Assembly: GCF_000220395.1 (NCBI RefSeq) | Contig: NW_004086266.1 | Coordinates: 1-58,271, forward strand | Direction: 5' to 3' | Source of the DNA: Ichthyophthirius multifiliis | Lineage: Eukaryota; Ciliophora; Oligohymenophorea; Hymenostomatida | DNA: 58,271 nucleotides | In this document: in pieces, positions 12,417 to 23,566 of the stretch | Numbering within the stretch: position 1 is the stretch's first letter | How the letters are laid out: each line of letters opens with the position of its first letter | Notes under the pieces: model-generated | Told to the model about the DNA's origin: nothing | The model's input: the letters and a program-made list of their open reading frames with translations, nothing else | Databases searched by the model: none | Translations under genes and position numbers: made by a program

Positions 12417-14564
12417 TCACTCTGATTCCCCTAATTTTTTTAATAAATTATAATGACCTTTCAAAGCATCCCAAAAAGTATTGTAAGTAACATATTTGAC
12501 ATTATTTTATTTGCAATATTCTTAAACTACTTGGCTAATTTCAAATAACCTTGTGTGTGAATATCCAGGGGCTAAATGATGTTCAATCTTTAAAATATAT
12601 AAAAACATGAATATATAAATATCTTTAATATATATGATTTTTTTAATAATTTTTTTATTTTATCTTTATTTGTTATTAAATAAAACTTAATATTAATATT
12701 TTATATAATAATATACTTAAAAATTTAATCCTCCACAAATATGACTCCAAAAAGTACTATCAAGAGCGAAATTGCATGAATTTTAAATTTACATGATTCC
12801 CCAATCTGTATTATTTATATTACTATTGTCAGTAAAATTAGCTTCATCAGTCCAATGATTAACTGCAAAAAACAAAGCATAAGAATAACTAAAAAATATA
12901 AAAAAAATAATTTATAAAAAATAGTTAAATAACCTAAATATAACCATATACAACATCCAAATAGGAAAAGCCCATAAATACCCATGCAGATATGTAGGAA
13001 TAATAATTAAGGTAATAAACCATATCATTTTAATAATTGCTTAACTAAAAACTTAAAAATTAGAACAAAATCCTTATCTACTTGGAAAATTACTCATCCA
13101 GTATATTTCATCAAAAGTACCAAACAGATCGCCAAAATTAGTTAAACCATATACAAACCAGACATAAATTTATTAATACTTATGAAACCACAATTTAGGC
13201 TGCATTCTATGAAGTCTAATAAGTGGAAAAGTAGTATCAAAAGATCTATCTAATTCATAATGATTAGCACATCCATGATGCCCAAAATCATGGGACCTTC
13301 TATATACTACGGAAGAGGAAAAAGTCAACTCCAATGTATATCCAGCTATTTTCGATATTAGTTTATTAGAAGTAAAAGCCACATGGTTTCCGTCGTGCAT
13401 TACATTTATTCCTATTTGTCCAGAAATAAATCCGAAGGCAAAAGTGTAAAAAAGAGTGTTTTCTTTTACAAATTTGTAGAATAAATATATGTAGGATACT
13501 AAGACTATAAATGATTTGACAAATAAACGAATATCGTTTTATCGCTTATTTTTTGGAATTTTTTATTCAATTTATTTTTTTATATTTAAATAAAAGCTAT
13601 CTTTGTAAGAATAAAAGTCGCTATAATTATAAACTTCCCCAATCAAAAAATCATCTTGTAAATTTTTTTCGATAATCCAAGTTGGATGGTATGAATACCA
13701 CATAAAGTACATTCACCACCTGCTCCATCTAATATTATATCACCACTATTTTTTATGTTTTTTTTATTTTTTTATTTTATTTTTATTCATACCCTGGATG
13801 TTGGGAAATATAATTTGATAAATCATATACTTTACCTTGTATTACAATCCAACAATCATCTCTTTTATCGTGTTGAATTATTTCAGGCCATGTGTATATT
13901 TTATATTCAGGTTTTTCGTTTTATTTTTAATCAGATTATTTTTTATTTTTTTTAAGTTCTTTTATTTTTTTTAATAAAAATTATAGTTATAAGTACCTTC
14001 AAATTTAAGTGTTTTCCATTCTCTAATTGACATGATTTCACATAATAATAGAAAAGAAAGCCCTATAGAACAAACTCTGAACTTAAGTCTTTCAATACTG
14101 TACCCATAAAGCTAATATTCTCTAATTGTAAAAGGAACTAAAATAACCATCAATGTAACTACTAATACGTTTAAAGATTTCCACCATAAAGGTTTTTTCC
14201 AAATAAATATTTTAGGTAATAGATCTATTGTATATAGTAATTAAACCACTATTTCTAAAATCTTATATATTAAGTTCGCTATTTAGATTTAATTTTCACT
14301 ACTTGTAACTGCATATGTAGGAAAAGGCCATATATCATATGTCTGTTTGAATATATAGTATATAATTGCAGGTATTTCTAGTGCTAGACTTGTAAATGGA
14401 GATATGAATGTAAGTAAGTGTATAGAAATGATTATAAAGAGTATTTTTCTAAAGTATCTATGAGAATGTATACGTAAAATATGTTGGAAAAATTGATTTG
14501 ATTTTTATTTTTAAAGGCCTTCGTCTTTTAATTTTTTATCTTTTAAGTTATTGCTTTTTTACAT
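12417..14564 (-). CDS. Fatty-acid desaturase with cytochrome b5 domain and N-terminal membrane module (one frameshift)
   Basis: A front-end type fatty-acid or sphingolipid desaturase of about 630 aa in the ER membrane. Exons are 14564-13997, 13958-13793, 13745-12934, 12888-12717 and 12587-12417; introns are 38, 47, 45 and 129 nt. Residues ~1-190 hold several hydrophobic segments before any known domain. A cytochrome b5 domain follows, with the heme motif HPGGD split by intron 2 and GAGGECT. The desaturase proper has three histidine boxes: HDGNH, HDFGHH and QIEHH, the last split after its Gln by intron 4. YSHTRLFEISQ follows. Between GGECT and MWYSYHP (near 13705) the reading frame changes and one base is missing. 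The sequence resumes perfectly afterwards, so this is either an assembly error or a recent lesion. The start is the first ATG of the open frame. Confidence 0.9.
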
Positions 14565-15101
14565 TTAGGAACTATTGATAAATATATTTTAGAATCTTTT
14601 TAAATTATTTTTATATTTATTTTATTTTATTTAGTTTTTTTTCTTTCTTGTTATAATTTGCCTTTTTTAATTTTAATTTTAATTTTTTTTTTTCTTTTAA
14701 TAGATATTTTATGTTTATATTTCACGTTTAATTATAATTATTTATGTCTTTAAATATAGAAAAAAATGTTTTTTTTTTTTTAAATTAAAAGCATAATAAA
14801 ATTTAAATTTGATTAAGAGAAATAATATAATATAATATTATATTTTTTATATTTGAAAATATATATTTTTTTAAAAAATTATTTTATTTAAATGTATTTT
14901 TAAAATAAAAATACATGTTAAATTAAAAAAAAATTAAGTTAAAATATATATTTCTTATTCTTTTTCTAGTATTTATATTGAAATATGAAACAAAAAAACA
15001 TATAATACATAATTCATGTAATATTCGTTTATTTATTTAATATTTTAATTTTAAAATAAATTTAAAATCCTTAAATTTTTAATTAAAAAAAATTAAATAA
15101 T
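14565..15101. other. AT-rich intergenic region
   Basis: No gene was recognised. It lies between the 3' end of the channel gene and the 5' end of the desaturase (both on the - strand), so it should include the desaturase promoter. Confidence 0.6.
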
Positions 15102-17075
15102 TCACATAACATTGAGTAATTATTTATTTTTAATTTTATATATTTTTCCATCTATTTTTAAAATTAGATCTTCTTGTCCTTTTCTAAAATTATTCATAAT
15201 ATTTTTTAGTTTTTAATTAGAACATTTGCTTTTTTCTCTGCCTATCATATATTCTTTTATAATATTAGAATATTTCAAAGGAATTTTTTTTTCTAAAATT
15301 ACAGAATTATCGAAAGCTATTTCTGCAGCAGGTTATACAATTGTAGTAATAGTTCCTATTAATAAATTTTATAAGAAAAATCCAATAAAAATAACAAGAA
15401 ATCCAAAAAATAATCCGAATAAAGCATTCTATATATATAATTTAAAATTATTAAATACATTTTTTAATAAAAAACTTTTAATAATGCTTCTCTTGCAACA
15501 TCTCCCCAAGCATCAAAAGTTATGGTCTAAAATAAAAACAAGAAAGTTGAAATGAAATCTTCAAAATATATATTAAAATTTTAACTAAATCCATGTAATA
15601 TATAATATGCAATCATTGTTAACAAATATAAAAGAAGTAAATTTACAAAAAGCATTTCTTTTATCTTTATAAATAAACATATATTATAAATATTATTTAT
15701 ACTTTTTCAATAACTAAGCTTAGTCTTTCTAATGCAAATTAAACTTAATATGTATTTAAAAGTATTAATACTCTAAAACAATTTCCTACATCTAAAGAAA
15801 TTTCATTATAAAATAAATAAATGAATAAATCTATTCCAAAAGTTACAATACTTGAAAGGAATAAAACTGTTAATTTGATTATATTGATAGTTTTTTTATT
15901 TTAAGTATTTTTTTATACCTAAAATTTTTCTTTTTAAATAATTTTTTTTTAATTTATATTTTTTTTACTTCTTAAAAAAGTTCAAATAAAATTAAAAATC
16001 CAAAAAATATTTCACAAAATGAATGCAAAAAATAAGATTTATAATGCAAAGCATCAATGAAATGTAATAAAATTTTTGTTAAAAAATAACATTATTTATA
16101 ATTATTATTAATCATATCAAAAAGACTGATTTTTTTTTCATATTTTTTATTTATACATATATCTTAAATCAAATTTTAGACAGTTAAAAGATTATTTTAT
16201 TCTTTATTTTTTTCTTCATATAACTTTTTTTTTTTTTTTTATTTTTTTATTTTTTTTTAAAGTTTACAAAATTAACTCGGTATTATTTTTTACTATAATA
16301 TGTAACAAATACACTTAAGAAAAAATTAAAAAAGAAATATTGTAAAAGAAAAATAAATACAATAAAAAATATACACCATCCATTACCAATTTATTTAATT
16401 ATGGGAATGTTTATTAATAAATTCCAAGAATCGAAACTTAAGGTTTAGAACATAGAAAGTAAAGAAAAAAATATATTTGAGAATTATTCAGGATGTATGT
16501 CTGAAAAAAGATTAAAAGCTAAAAATGAAAATATGTAAAATACATATATCATTGAAAAAAATATATTTTTTGAATGAGGTAATATATAGATTATATCTTT
16601 TATTATAACTCTAAGTTTTTCTTAACAAAAGAACCTAAATATTCTTAAAATATCTACCCAATATATTCCTAATTCAAGTTATTATGTTGATATAAGGAAA
16701 TATATATCTAATAAAAGAGCAATTGGACCATTTAATAAATCAAATGTTATAAATATATAACCTATATAATTTTTTATATAAAAAATATAAATATTATTTG
16801 TTCTAGAATTTTTTTATTTATTAAGTATTAAGTTTTTAACAAAAAAAAAATAATACAGAAAAAATAATTTCAAGAAATGATAGTATAAAAAATAAAATCT
16901 TACCGTAATAATCAAAATCTAAATAGTGGTCTTTTATATAAAAAAAATTAAAAAATATAGAAATTGTTACAATTATTGAATTAATTTCGTTTATATATCT
17001 ATATACTAATAAGAAAGTATAATCTCCACTATATTTTTTTTTTATGATAAAAATATAAAAAAATATCTTTATCAT
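15102..17075 (-). CDS. Two-repeat voltage-gated-like cation channel
   Basis: An ion-transport family channel with two six-helix repeats. Repeat A (about 17075-16270) has S1-S3-like helices, an S4-like segment with spaced basic residues (WVDILRIFRFFCQEKLR), S5 and a pore with FQTLSFDSW (filter codons 16424-16438), then S6. Repeat B (about 16080-15270) has S1-S3, a weakly charged S4 (NCFRVLILLN...ALERL), S5, a pore with FQTITFDAW (15506-15520) and S6 (LFGLFFGFLVIFIGFFLQ). The C-terminal tail is short and charged and stops at TGA 15104-15102. The pore pattern [S/T]xDxW matches the CatSper-type filter and suggests Ca2+ or mixed cation selectivity. Introns at 15429-15475 and 15665-15702 and one near 15920-15975 are well supported. 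The splice between S2 and S3 of repeat A (about 16800-16850) is not resolved. An additional upstream exon cannot be excluded. Confidence 0.8.
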
Positions 17076-17683
17076 TATTTAAATATTAAATTTAAATTAC
17101 TTTGAAAAGCACGTTAAAGCAATCGTTTATGAGAATATTATTAATAAAGTAAAATATTCATTCTATTTTATGTATTGATTTTATTAACTTTTTTATTAAG
17201 TAAATTGAATATTCTTTTATTTCTATTATTAAAAAAAAAATCCTTTCATTTTAATTTTAGATATTTATTTTAAAGTATTTTTTTTATTTATATATTATTA
17301 AAAAAAAACTAATCGAAAATTATGTAAATAATAAGCTTTGTTATATATTTGATTATTATATAAATAAATTTAGAAATTTTTCTTTAAAACAATAAATCTC
17401 AATTCGTATTTTTAATAATGCAATAAACATCAAAAAATAACAAATTATAAAAGTGTAAAAATAAATATATTATTAAAAAAAAAAATTAATAAATAAAAAA
17501 AAAAAAATTTAAATAAAAAAAAATATATATAATTTTTATTAAGACAAAATAAATATAAAAAAAATTAATATATATTTATATACATATTAAAATATATTAA
17601 AGAAAATATTATTTATTTATTTAATTTTTTATTTACTTTTTATAAAATATATAATTAATATTTTTTGTAATTCATATATATTA
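17076..17683. other. AT-rich intergenic region
   Basis: No gene was recognised. It separates the channel gene start from the 3' end of the succinyl-CoA ligase gene. Confidence 0.6.
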
Positions 17684-19377
17684 TCAGCTTAAAAGATTAA
17701 TATTAATTCTTGCTTCTTTAGCCATTCTTAGAATTTCTGCCATTTTAACAGATTTTTAAGCTGCTTTTCCAAAATCTTCAGTTAAATTCATTTAAAATCC
17801 ACTTTCCATAATTAATCTTTTTCCTTCTTCTAAATTAGTTCCTTTTAATCTAATAACAATAGGTTTTTTCATACCTAAATCCGATAAAGCCTTAATTAGA
17901 CCAAGAACAACAATATCACATCTATTAATACCTGCAAAAATATTGATAAAAATTGATTCTACGTTTTTATCATTTTCCATTAATCTTAAAGCATTACAAA
18001 CTTGTCTATCATTAGCTCCACCTCCAATATCTAGAAAATTAGCAGGCATTCCATTATTTTATTATATTATATCCATTGTTGCCATTGCTAATCCAGCTCC
18101 ATTTACCATGCAACCAATATTTCCATCTAAAGCAATGTAATTAAGATTATTTTTATCTGCTTCAATTTCTTTTATATCTTTCTGTATTATTTTTTAAATT
18201 GTAAATTTTTTTAATAAATATATCTTTTACTTAAGTTATATCTTCAGATTAAGCTAATTCTATTTATCTAAATAAAGCATTATCATCTATAATCATTTTT
18301 TAGTCGCATATTACTAATTAACCATTTAAAGACAGAGCTAAAGGATTAATTTCTAATAAAGTGCAATCACTTTTCATAAAACAATCATATAAACCACTTA
18401 CAATCTTTAGAATAGAAAATATATTATAAATAAAAATTAATTTATATATAAAAAAATATTTATTTATTTATATATAATATATATTTATATTTATAAATAT
18501 ATATTTATTTATACAAATATATATAAATTAATATTTATTTTAATTAAAATATTTAATTTATATATATTTATGTTTATTATTTTATTTTTTTATTTTTAAT
18601 CAAGCGATTAATTTATTCTATATTTACTTACTTTATGTAATTGCTCATCATATTTTTATCCTATATTTAATGATTATGAAACTTCATGTAATATTTCTTC
18701 TGTTAGTCCTTTATCTATCTAAACGAAATGTGTTTTAACTGTTTCTACACCGCTTTATTCTACATTCATTCCTCCTCTTTCATTTGTTATTATTGTTATT
18801 CCACCTTATTTTCTATCAAGTGTTATTGCTAAATACAATTCCTTTTATAATTTTTTATTTCTAATTTTTAGTTTATTGTTTTACTTTTCTTAAAAACATT
18901 TTTTCTGTAATTAATACTTTATTAACAGGACGTCCTCGTAGTCCTGTTTATTTTGTAATTAGTGTATTTCCTAACATCTTAGCACTTATTTCTTTCACTT
19001 CTTCAGGTGAAAAGGCAAATTATACTCCTCCTTAAATACCATTTTCTTTAAAAAAACCTTTCCCTCTTCCTCCAGCATGAATTTGTGCTTTTACAACATA
19101 ATCCATAAATTATATTCCTTCATTTTTTGGTTTATTTTGTGATAATTTTATGGCTATTTCTTCAGCTTCTTCTGCTGTACTTGCTTCTTATCCCTTTATT
19201 TTTTTTAAATGATTTAAATTTATTATAATAAATTATTTTTGTTACGTTTAAAACTGGAAGATTATATTTTCTTAGCAAATTCATAACTTAATATTCATGC
19301 ATATTTATATAATATTTAGGAAGGAATTATAAATTTTACTTTTTTTATTTAAAGAATTTTATAAGGTTATTAAACAT
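17684..19377 (-). CDS. SUCLA2/SUCLG2-like: Succinyl-CoA ligase (ADP/GDP-forming) beta subunit, mitochondrial
   Basis: Catalyses succinyl-CoA + NDP + Pi to succinate + CoA + NTP in the TCA cycle, as a heterodimer with the alpha subunit in the mitochondrial matrix. The spliced model is 440 aa: introns are 19194-19245, 18842-18884, 18405-18631 and 18182-18230, and the total is an exact multiple of three. The first ~25 residues ([20 protein letters not shown]) are basic and lack acidic residues, which fits a mitochondrial presequence. The conserved N-terminus then reads [13 protein letters not shown]. The ATP-grasp region has [10 protein letters not shown] and [11 protein letters not shown]. The metal and nucleotide region has [10 protein letters not shown]. 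The C-terminal CoA-ligase domain has [28 protein letters not shown] and [10 protein letters not shown]. It ends at TGA 17686-17684. The gene is complete and no odd residues were noticed. Nucleotide specificity cannot be told from the sequence. Confidence 0.95.
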
Positions 19378-19953
19378 TTTTTTTAATATTTTTATTAATA
19401 TATAATTAATTTTATTATAAATATTTATATGTTTTTAAAAAATTTAAATGATTAATAAAATTGTTTAACTTATTTTAATTAAAATAATCAAAAATATTTT
19501 ATGTTTCATATTATATTTATTTTAACATCATAAAAAATGACGTAAATATACTTTTTATAATAATATAATGTTAAAATAATAATAAAAAGATATTAAAATT
19601 TTTTTATTTATATTAATATTTGAGTTAAATCATATATTTTAAAACTTCTAGTTTTAAAATAAAATATAAATTTATGTTTTTCGAAATAATAAAAGAAATT
19701 TTATTGTTTAAAACTGTTTTTTATTTTATTTTTTTCATAACTTTAAAAAAATATCTTATAATATATTAATTATATTTTTATATAATAATGTTTTTTTTAT
19801 TTATTTATTTTGTATAAAATTTGATTTAATATCTAAAAATATTATTAATAAAAAGTATAAAAAAAATGTTTTATATATATTTATTTTAAATAGTGTCTTA
19901 TTTGATTGATTATTTTATTATCAAATAATTTTTTATATTTATATCTATATTAA
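19378..19953. other. AT-rich intergenic region
   Basis: No gene was recognised. It lies between two - strand genes and should hold the succinyl-CoA ligase promoter. Confidence 0.6.
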
Positions 19954-20334
19954 TCAATTTTATATTTTTAATAATCTGAAAACTAAAGGAATCATTCCTA
20001 TTGCTAAAGGAGTCCTTATAGGCATCATAGCTTTATAAAAAGCATAAGATAATATTGCCGTAGAAATAATATTTAATTATGCTTTATCATTTTAATCAAT
20101 ATTATTTTCCTAAACAATTTAATTCCTTATTTATAAATATTTTCCAGCAAATATTTTTGTGAAATAAAAATCTAAATCAACTTTAGTCCTTAAAAGGATA
20201 AATATTCCTGCGTAGTTTACTAAACAAAAGCATGCATATATAAATAAACATAACTTTTTATGCTTCCCATATTTACCAAATTTATTAAAAAACGAAAATT
20301 TTGTCATTTTATTATTTTTATTAAATTTAATCAT
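19954..20334 (-). CDS. DUF1279/FAM210-like small membrane protein
   Basis: A 126 aa protein in one exon, stop TGA 19956-19954. It carries the DUF1279 (FAM210) pattern: FNKFGKYGKHKKLCLFIYAC at residues ~16-35 followed by a hydrophobic helix ending FILLRTKVDLDFYF, a linker, then AILSYAFYKAMMPIRTPLAI and a second hydrophobic stretch. FAM210-type proteins are usually mitochondrial inner-membrane proteins of poorly known function. The short basic N-terminus (MIKFNKNNKMTKFSFFNK) would fit that location. It is divergently arranged with fructose-1,6-bisphosphatase, whose ATG is only about 100 bp away, so the two share a promoter region. The family call rests on pattern recognition only. Confidence 0.75.
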
Positions 20335-20436
20335 AAAAAAAAAAAAAAAAAAAAATTATAAAAATTATAATTTAAATAAATTACATTAAGTTATACGACT
20401 TTCGTTATAAACTAAATAAAATAAATAAACAAAAAA
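20335..20436. promoter_or_regulatory. Short divergent promoter region
   Basis: These 102 bp separate the start codons of the DUF1279 gene (-) and the fructose-1,6-bisphosphatase gene (+), so both promoters must lie here or overlap the genes. It includes a pure A-run at 20335-20355. No specific motif is recognised. Confidence 0.5.
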
Positions 20437-21477
20437 ATGAGTATTTCAAATATTTTAAATATAACAAACAATAATACCAAAAATTAAATAACATTAACTC
20501 GTCATTTAATAATGTAATAATAATAATAATATTAAAAAGATTCTACTAATGATTATACTTAATTAATAACAAGTATCCAAACAGCCTGTAAATATATATC
20601 ATCAAAAGTAAAAAAAGCAGGCATAGCCCGTATATATAATCAAAGTATAGAAAACGAAGATAATCGTAGATTAGATGAAATAGCAAATGATATATTTATA
20701 AATTGCATGAAATAATCTGGCCAAGTAGCCATAATGGTAAGTGAAGAAGAGGAGAATATTATATAAATTGAGCAAAAAAATTAAGGAAATTTCGTCATTT
20801 GTTTTGATCCTATTGACGGGAGTACAAATATAGATGCTAATATTTCAATAGGATCGATTTTTTGTATTTGGCGAAGAATTAGCGACTCTATTGATTGTGC
20901 AAATATAAATGATATCCTATAAAGTGGAAAAAATATTGTTGCAGCAGGATATTGCATGTATGCGGCATCTACTTAGTTTGTTTTGGCAGTATAAAATGAG
21001 GTTAATGTTTATAATTTGGACCCGATTTTGGGAGAGTTTGTACTAACTAATTAGAATGTATAAATTCCTAAAAAAGGAAATATTTATTCGATTAATGAGG
21101 GTAATAGTGCGAATTGGGATGATTGTATTAAAGAATATATTAATAGTAAAAAATACCCAAAAGATTAATAATAATAAAACTATTCTTTAAGATATATAGG
21201 GTCTTTAGTGCCTGATATGCATAGAATAATTATGTATGGAGGGATTTTTCTTTATCCTGAGGATAAAAAAAATATTAAAGGAAAACTTAGAATTCTATAT
21301 GAAATTTTGCCTTTTGCGTTTATTGTGGAAAATGCGGGAGGAAAAGCTATTATGGGAGCTGAAAGTATGGCTATTGAGGCAAAAGCTAATTAAATTCATG
21401 AAAAATGTAGCTTAATTTGTGGGTCTTATGATGATGTTTCGGATGTGGAAAATATTTATTAAAAATTTAAAAAATGA
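20437..21477 (+). CDS. FBP1-like: Fructose-1,6-bisphosphatase, class I
   Basis: Hydrolyses fructose 1,6-bisphosphate to fructose 6-phosphate in gluconeogenesis, in the cytosol. The protein is 346 aa in one exon and ends at TGA 21475-21477; typical family length is about 335-340. The N-terminus LTRHLI and a short Gln run (QQQQQ, written with TAA) precede the family core. Metal-binding residues are visible in SEEEEN (about 102-107) and in [19 protein letters not shown] (DPIDGST at 124-130). Downstream conserved blocks are [39 protein letters not shown] with the substrate-binding region, [29 protein letters not shown] and GGKA. All expected catalytic elements are present. It faces the TPR gene tail to tail, with 128 bp between stops. 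Confidence 0.96.
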
Positions 21478-21479
21478 TA

Positions 21480-21523
21480 TTTTTTTTTTTTTTTTTATAA
21501 TTTTTATAAAAAAAAAAAAAAAA
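21480..21523. repeat. Poly(T)-poly(A) inverted run
   Basis: A T-run of about 17 is followed by a short spacer and an A-run of about 16, able to form an A/T hairpin. It lies just after the stop codon of fructose-1,6-bisphosphatase, in the 128 bp between two converging genes. It could mark the 3' end or polyadenylation region. Similar elements occur at 11189, 48676, 50378 and 51056. Confidence 0.7.
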
Positions 21524-21605
21524 TATTTAAAATAAAAGAATTTTGAAGATTTTTTTGTTTTTATATGGGTTTAAATTAATATTTTTTTATTTATTTGTAG
21601 TATTA

Positions 21606-22015
21606 TCATAATTATGTAAAAACATTTTATATTTTTTGTTATTGTTAGCTTCTTATTTGTTCAAGGTAATTAGATAAATTTTTTAATATCATACAAATTA
21701 TATTGTAATGTTTTTTTCTTCTGATCATATTGTTTACTAGCTTATTTTAAGCAATAAAATCCCACTGTTAATTAAAAAAATTTTCAATATTTCTACTATT
21801 GCTTAAATGAGTTAACCTTAATTTAATCATTTAATCTTCCTAATTTTCAGAAAGCTATTATTTTCTATATCCTTAAGATAAAACATTAATTTTTTTAAAG
21901 GACCAAGAGGAAGAAAAGATTATTTTAAATAAAGTTATAATCTTTATTTCTAAGAATTAAATTAGTACTTGAAATTATTATTTTTGATTCTTTATTATAA
22001 GAATTCTATTACTAA

Positions 22016-22075
<60 letters not shown>

Positions 22076-23566
22076 TTTATTATTGTTATTATTGTTATTA
22101 TTGTTATTATTATATTTCTTTATTTTTAACAAAATTATTTGTACTTTTAAACAAATCTAAATCAAAATCATCTTCAGATATTGTATTATCCTTCATAGAA
22201 TGATATTATTTTTATTATTAATTTTCTACTAATTTAATACCTAATATTTTTATAGGTGATTCTTCATCTTCTATTTACGCCTTTATGCATTTGTTATGAA
22301 AAAATTCAGAGTTTTCCAATTAGTTTAAATAAAAATAATTTTTAGCAATTTAATAATAACAACTTATTTCTTTTTCTTCAAATTTATAAAGCCATGTATA
22401 TTTAATTAACTTTTTTATATATATCATTGATTTTTCATAGTTTTTCAGTTATTTATATATCTAAATTATTCTTTCATAAGGAATTATTTTAAAATAAAAA
22501 CTGCCATGAAAATTGCAAAACTTAATCATTTATTTATATATATGCAAAGCTTAAATAATATTACCTTATATCTCTGCTATTTAAGCGTATGAATATTGTA
22601 CTAATAAATTTAATTAAATATTATTTATGACTTTACATTTTTGAACTATTAATTCTAACATTTCGTATATTTTTATTGAGTCTACTTATTCGTCTCTTAT
22701 GCTAATTTTTAGTTATTGTACATATTCAATTAATTATTCACTTATAAGTAAATTTGCTTAAGTTTAAGGTATTTCTTGTATTTTTTCCACTTAATATTGT
22801 GTATATTTATTATTTTAAAACTCTACTTTTTTCGGCTATATTTGCTAAGACTTAAAATAAGATCTTATATCTGGTAAAGTGTGCTTTTATTTAGAATATT
22901 ATTTTGTAAAAAAATTTAATTCTTAAATTATCCGGTAATGGTCATGTTTTAATTGATATTTAAAGCTATTTTTAGATTTTTAAATTCGTTAAGTTTAATT
23001 TAAATCCAAACTCATTTTTGGTGAAGACTATTTTCTTTTATTATTTTATAATTATTTTAATGTTAGGTTATATTTATGTGTTTCTTTTTTTCTTAAATAT
23101 TAATTAATTCATTAAAATCTAACATACTCATTAGCTTTTTATTTGGCATTTTTTATTTCTATAATTCCTCTAACATTAATTTTTAATTTTTATTCGATTT
23201 TGTTTGTGAGCTAGTATTGCTTTATTCAGTATTTATTTATTATTATTTTATTAAGTTAATTGTTAATTCTTTTTTTGAATTCTAATATTATTTAAAAGAG
23301 TTAAATTATTAAGTAACTTAATTAGTTGATAAGGAAGAATTCAATTAAAATGAATATATTTATTTTTGGTTTTTATTATTTATGATAGAAAATTATTTTT
23401 AGTTATTTTTATTCTTTGATTCACGCTAATGAGAAGTAAAGTTTGATGGAGTTGATAATAATATATTATCATATGTATTTTATCGTATATATTATTTCTT
23501 ATTCTAAAATTAATTTATAGTTATATCTTTTTATGGATATATTATTTTATTTTAGTTTTTATGCAT
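21606..23566 (-). CDS. TPR-like protein with polyglutamine tract
   Basis: A protein of 638 aa, one 44-nt intron (23084-23127, GTATGT donor), stop TGA 21608-21606; the spliced length is an exact multiple of three. Residues ~1-170 are Asn/Gln/Ser-rich and probably disordered. The middle part is helical and resembles tetratricopeptide repeats: LLVQYSYAQIAEIQGNIIQA followed by LHIYKQMIKFC, then IYKQLKNYEKSMIYIKKLIK and ISCYYQIAKNYFYLNQLENS. A polyQ tract of about 30 residues follows, written mainly as TAA with some CAA codons (22015-22112 on the + strand appears as TTA/TTG repeats). The C-terminal ~160 aa are a mixed helical segment without a recognised domain. A protein-interaction scaffold is plausible. 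No specific function can be assigned. Confidence 0.8.
22015..22112 (-). repeat. (TAA)n microsatellite coding polyglutamine
   Basis: On the + strand this is (TTA)n with interspersed TTG. On the coding strand it reads TAA/CAA, both Gln in this code. It lies in frame inside the TPR-like gene. Confidence 0.9.

Noticed and set aside
15226..15555. A 109 aa + strand ORF
   Set aside because: It is opposite the pore and S6 of the channel gene, which has recognisable motifs and introns.
21969..22160. Poly-leucine + strand ORF
   Set aside because: It is the complement of the (TAA)n polyglutamine tract of the TPR-like gene.
22905..22917. Suspected frameshift in the TPR-like gene
   Set aside because: Recounting the T run gave seven, which keeps the frame open. 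With the 44-nt intron removed the whole gene is a multiple of three.
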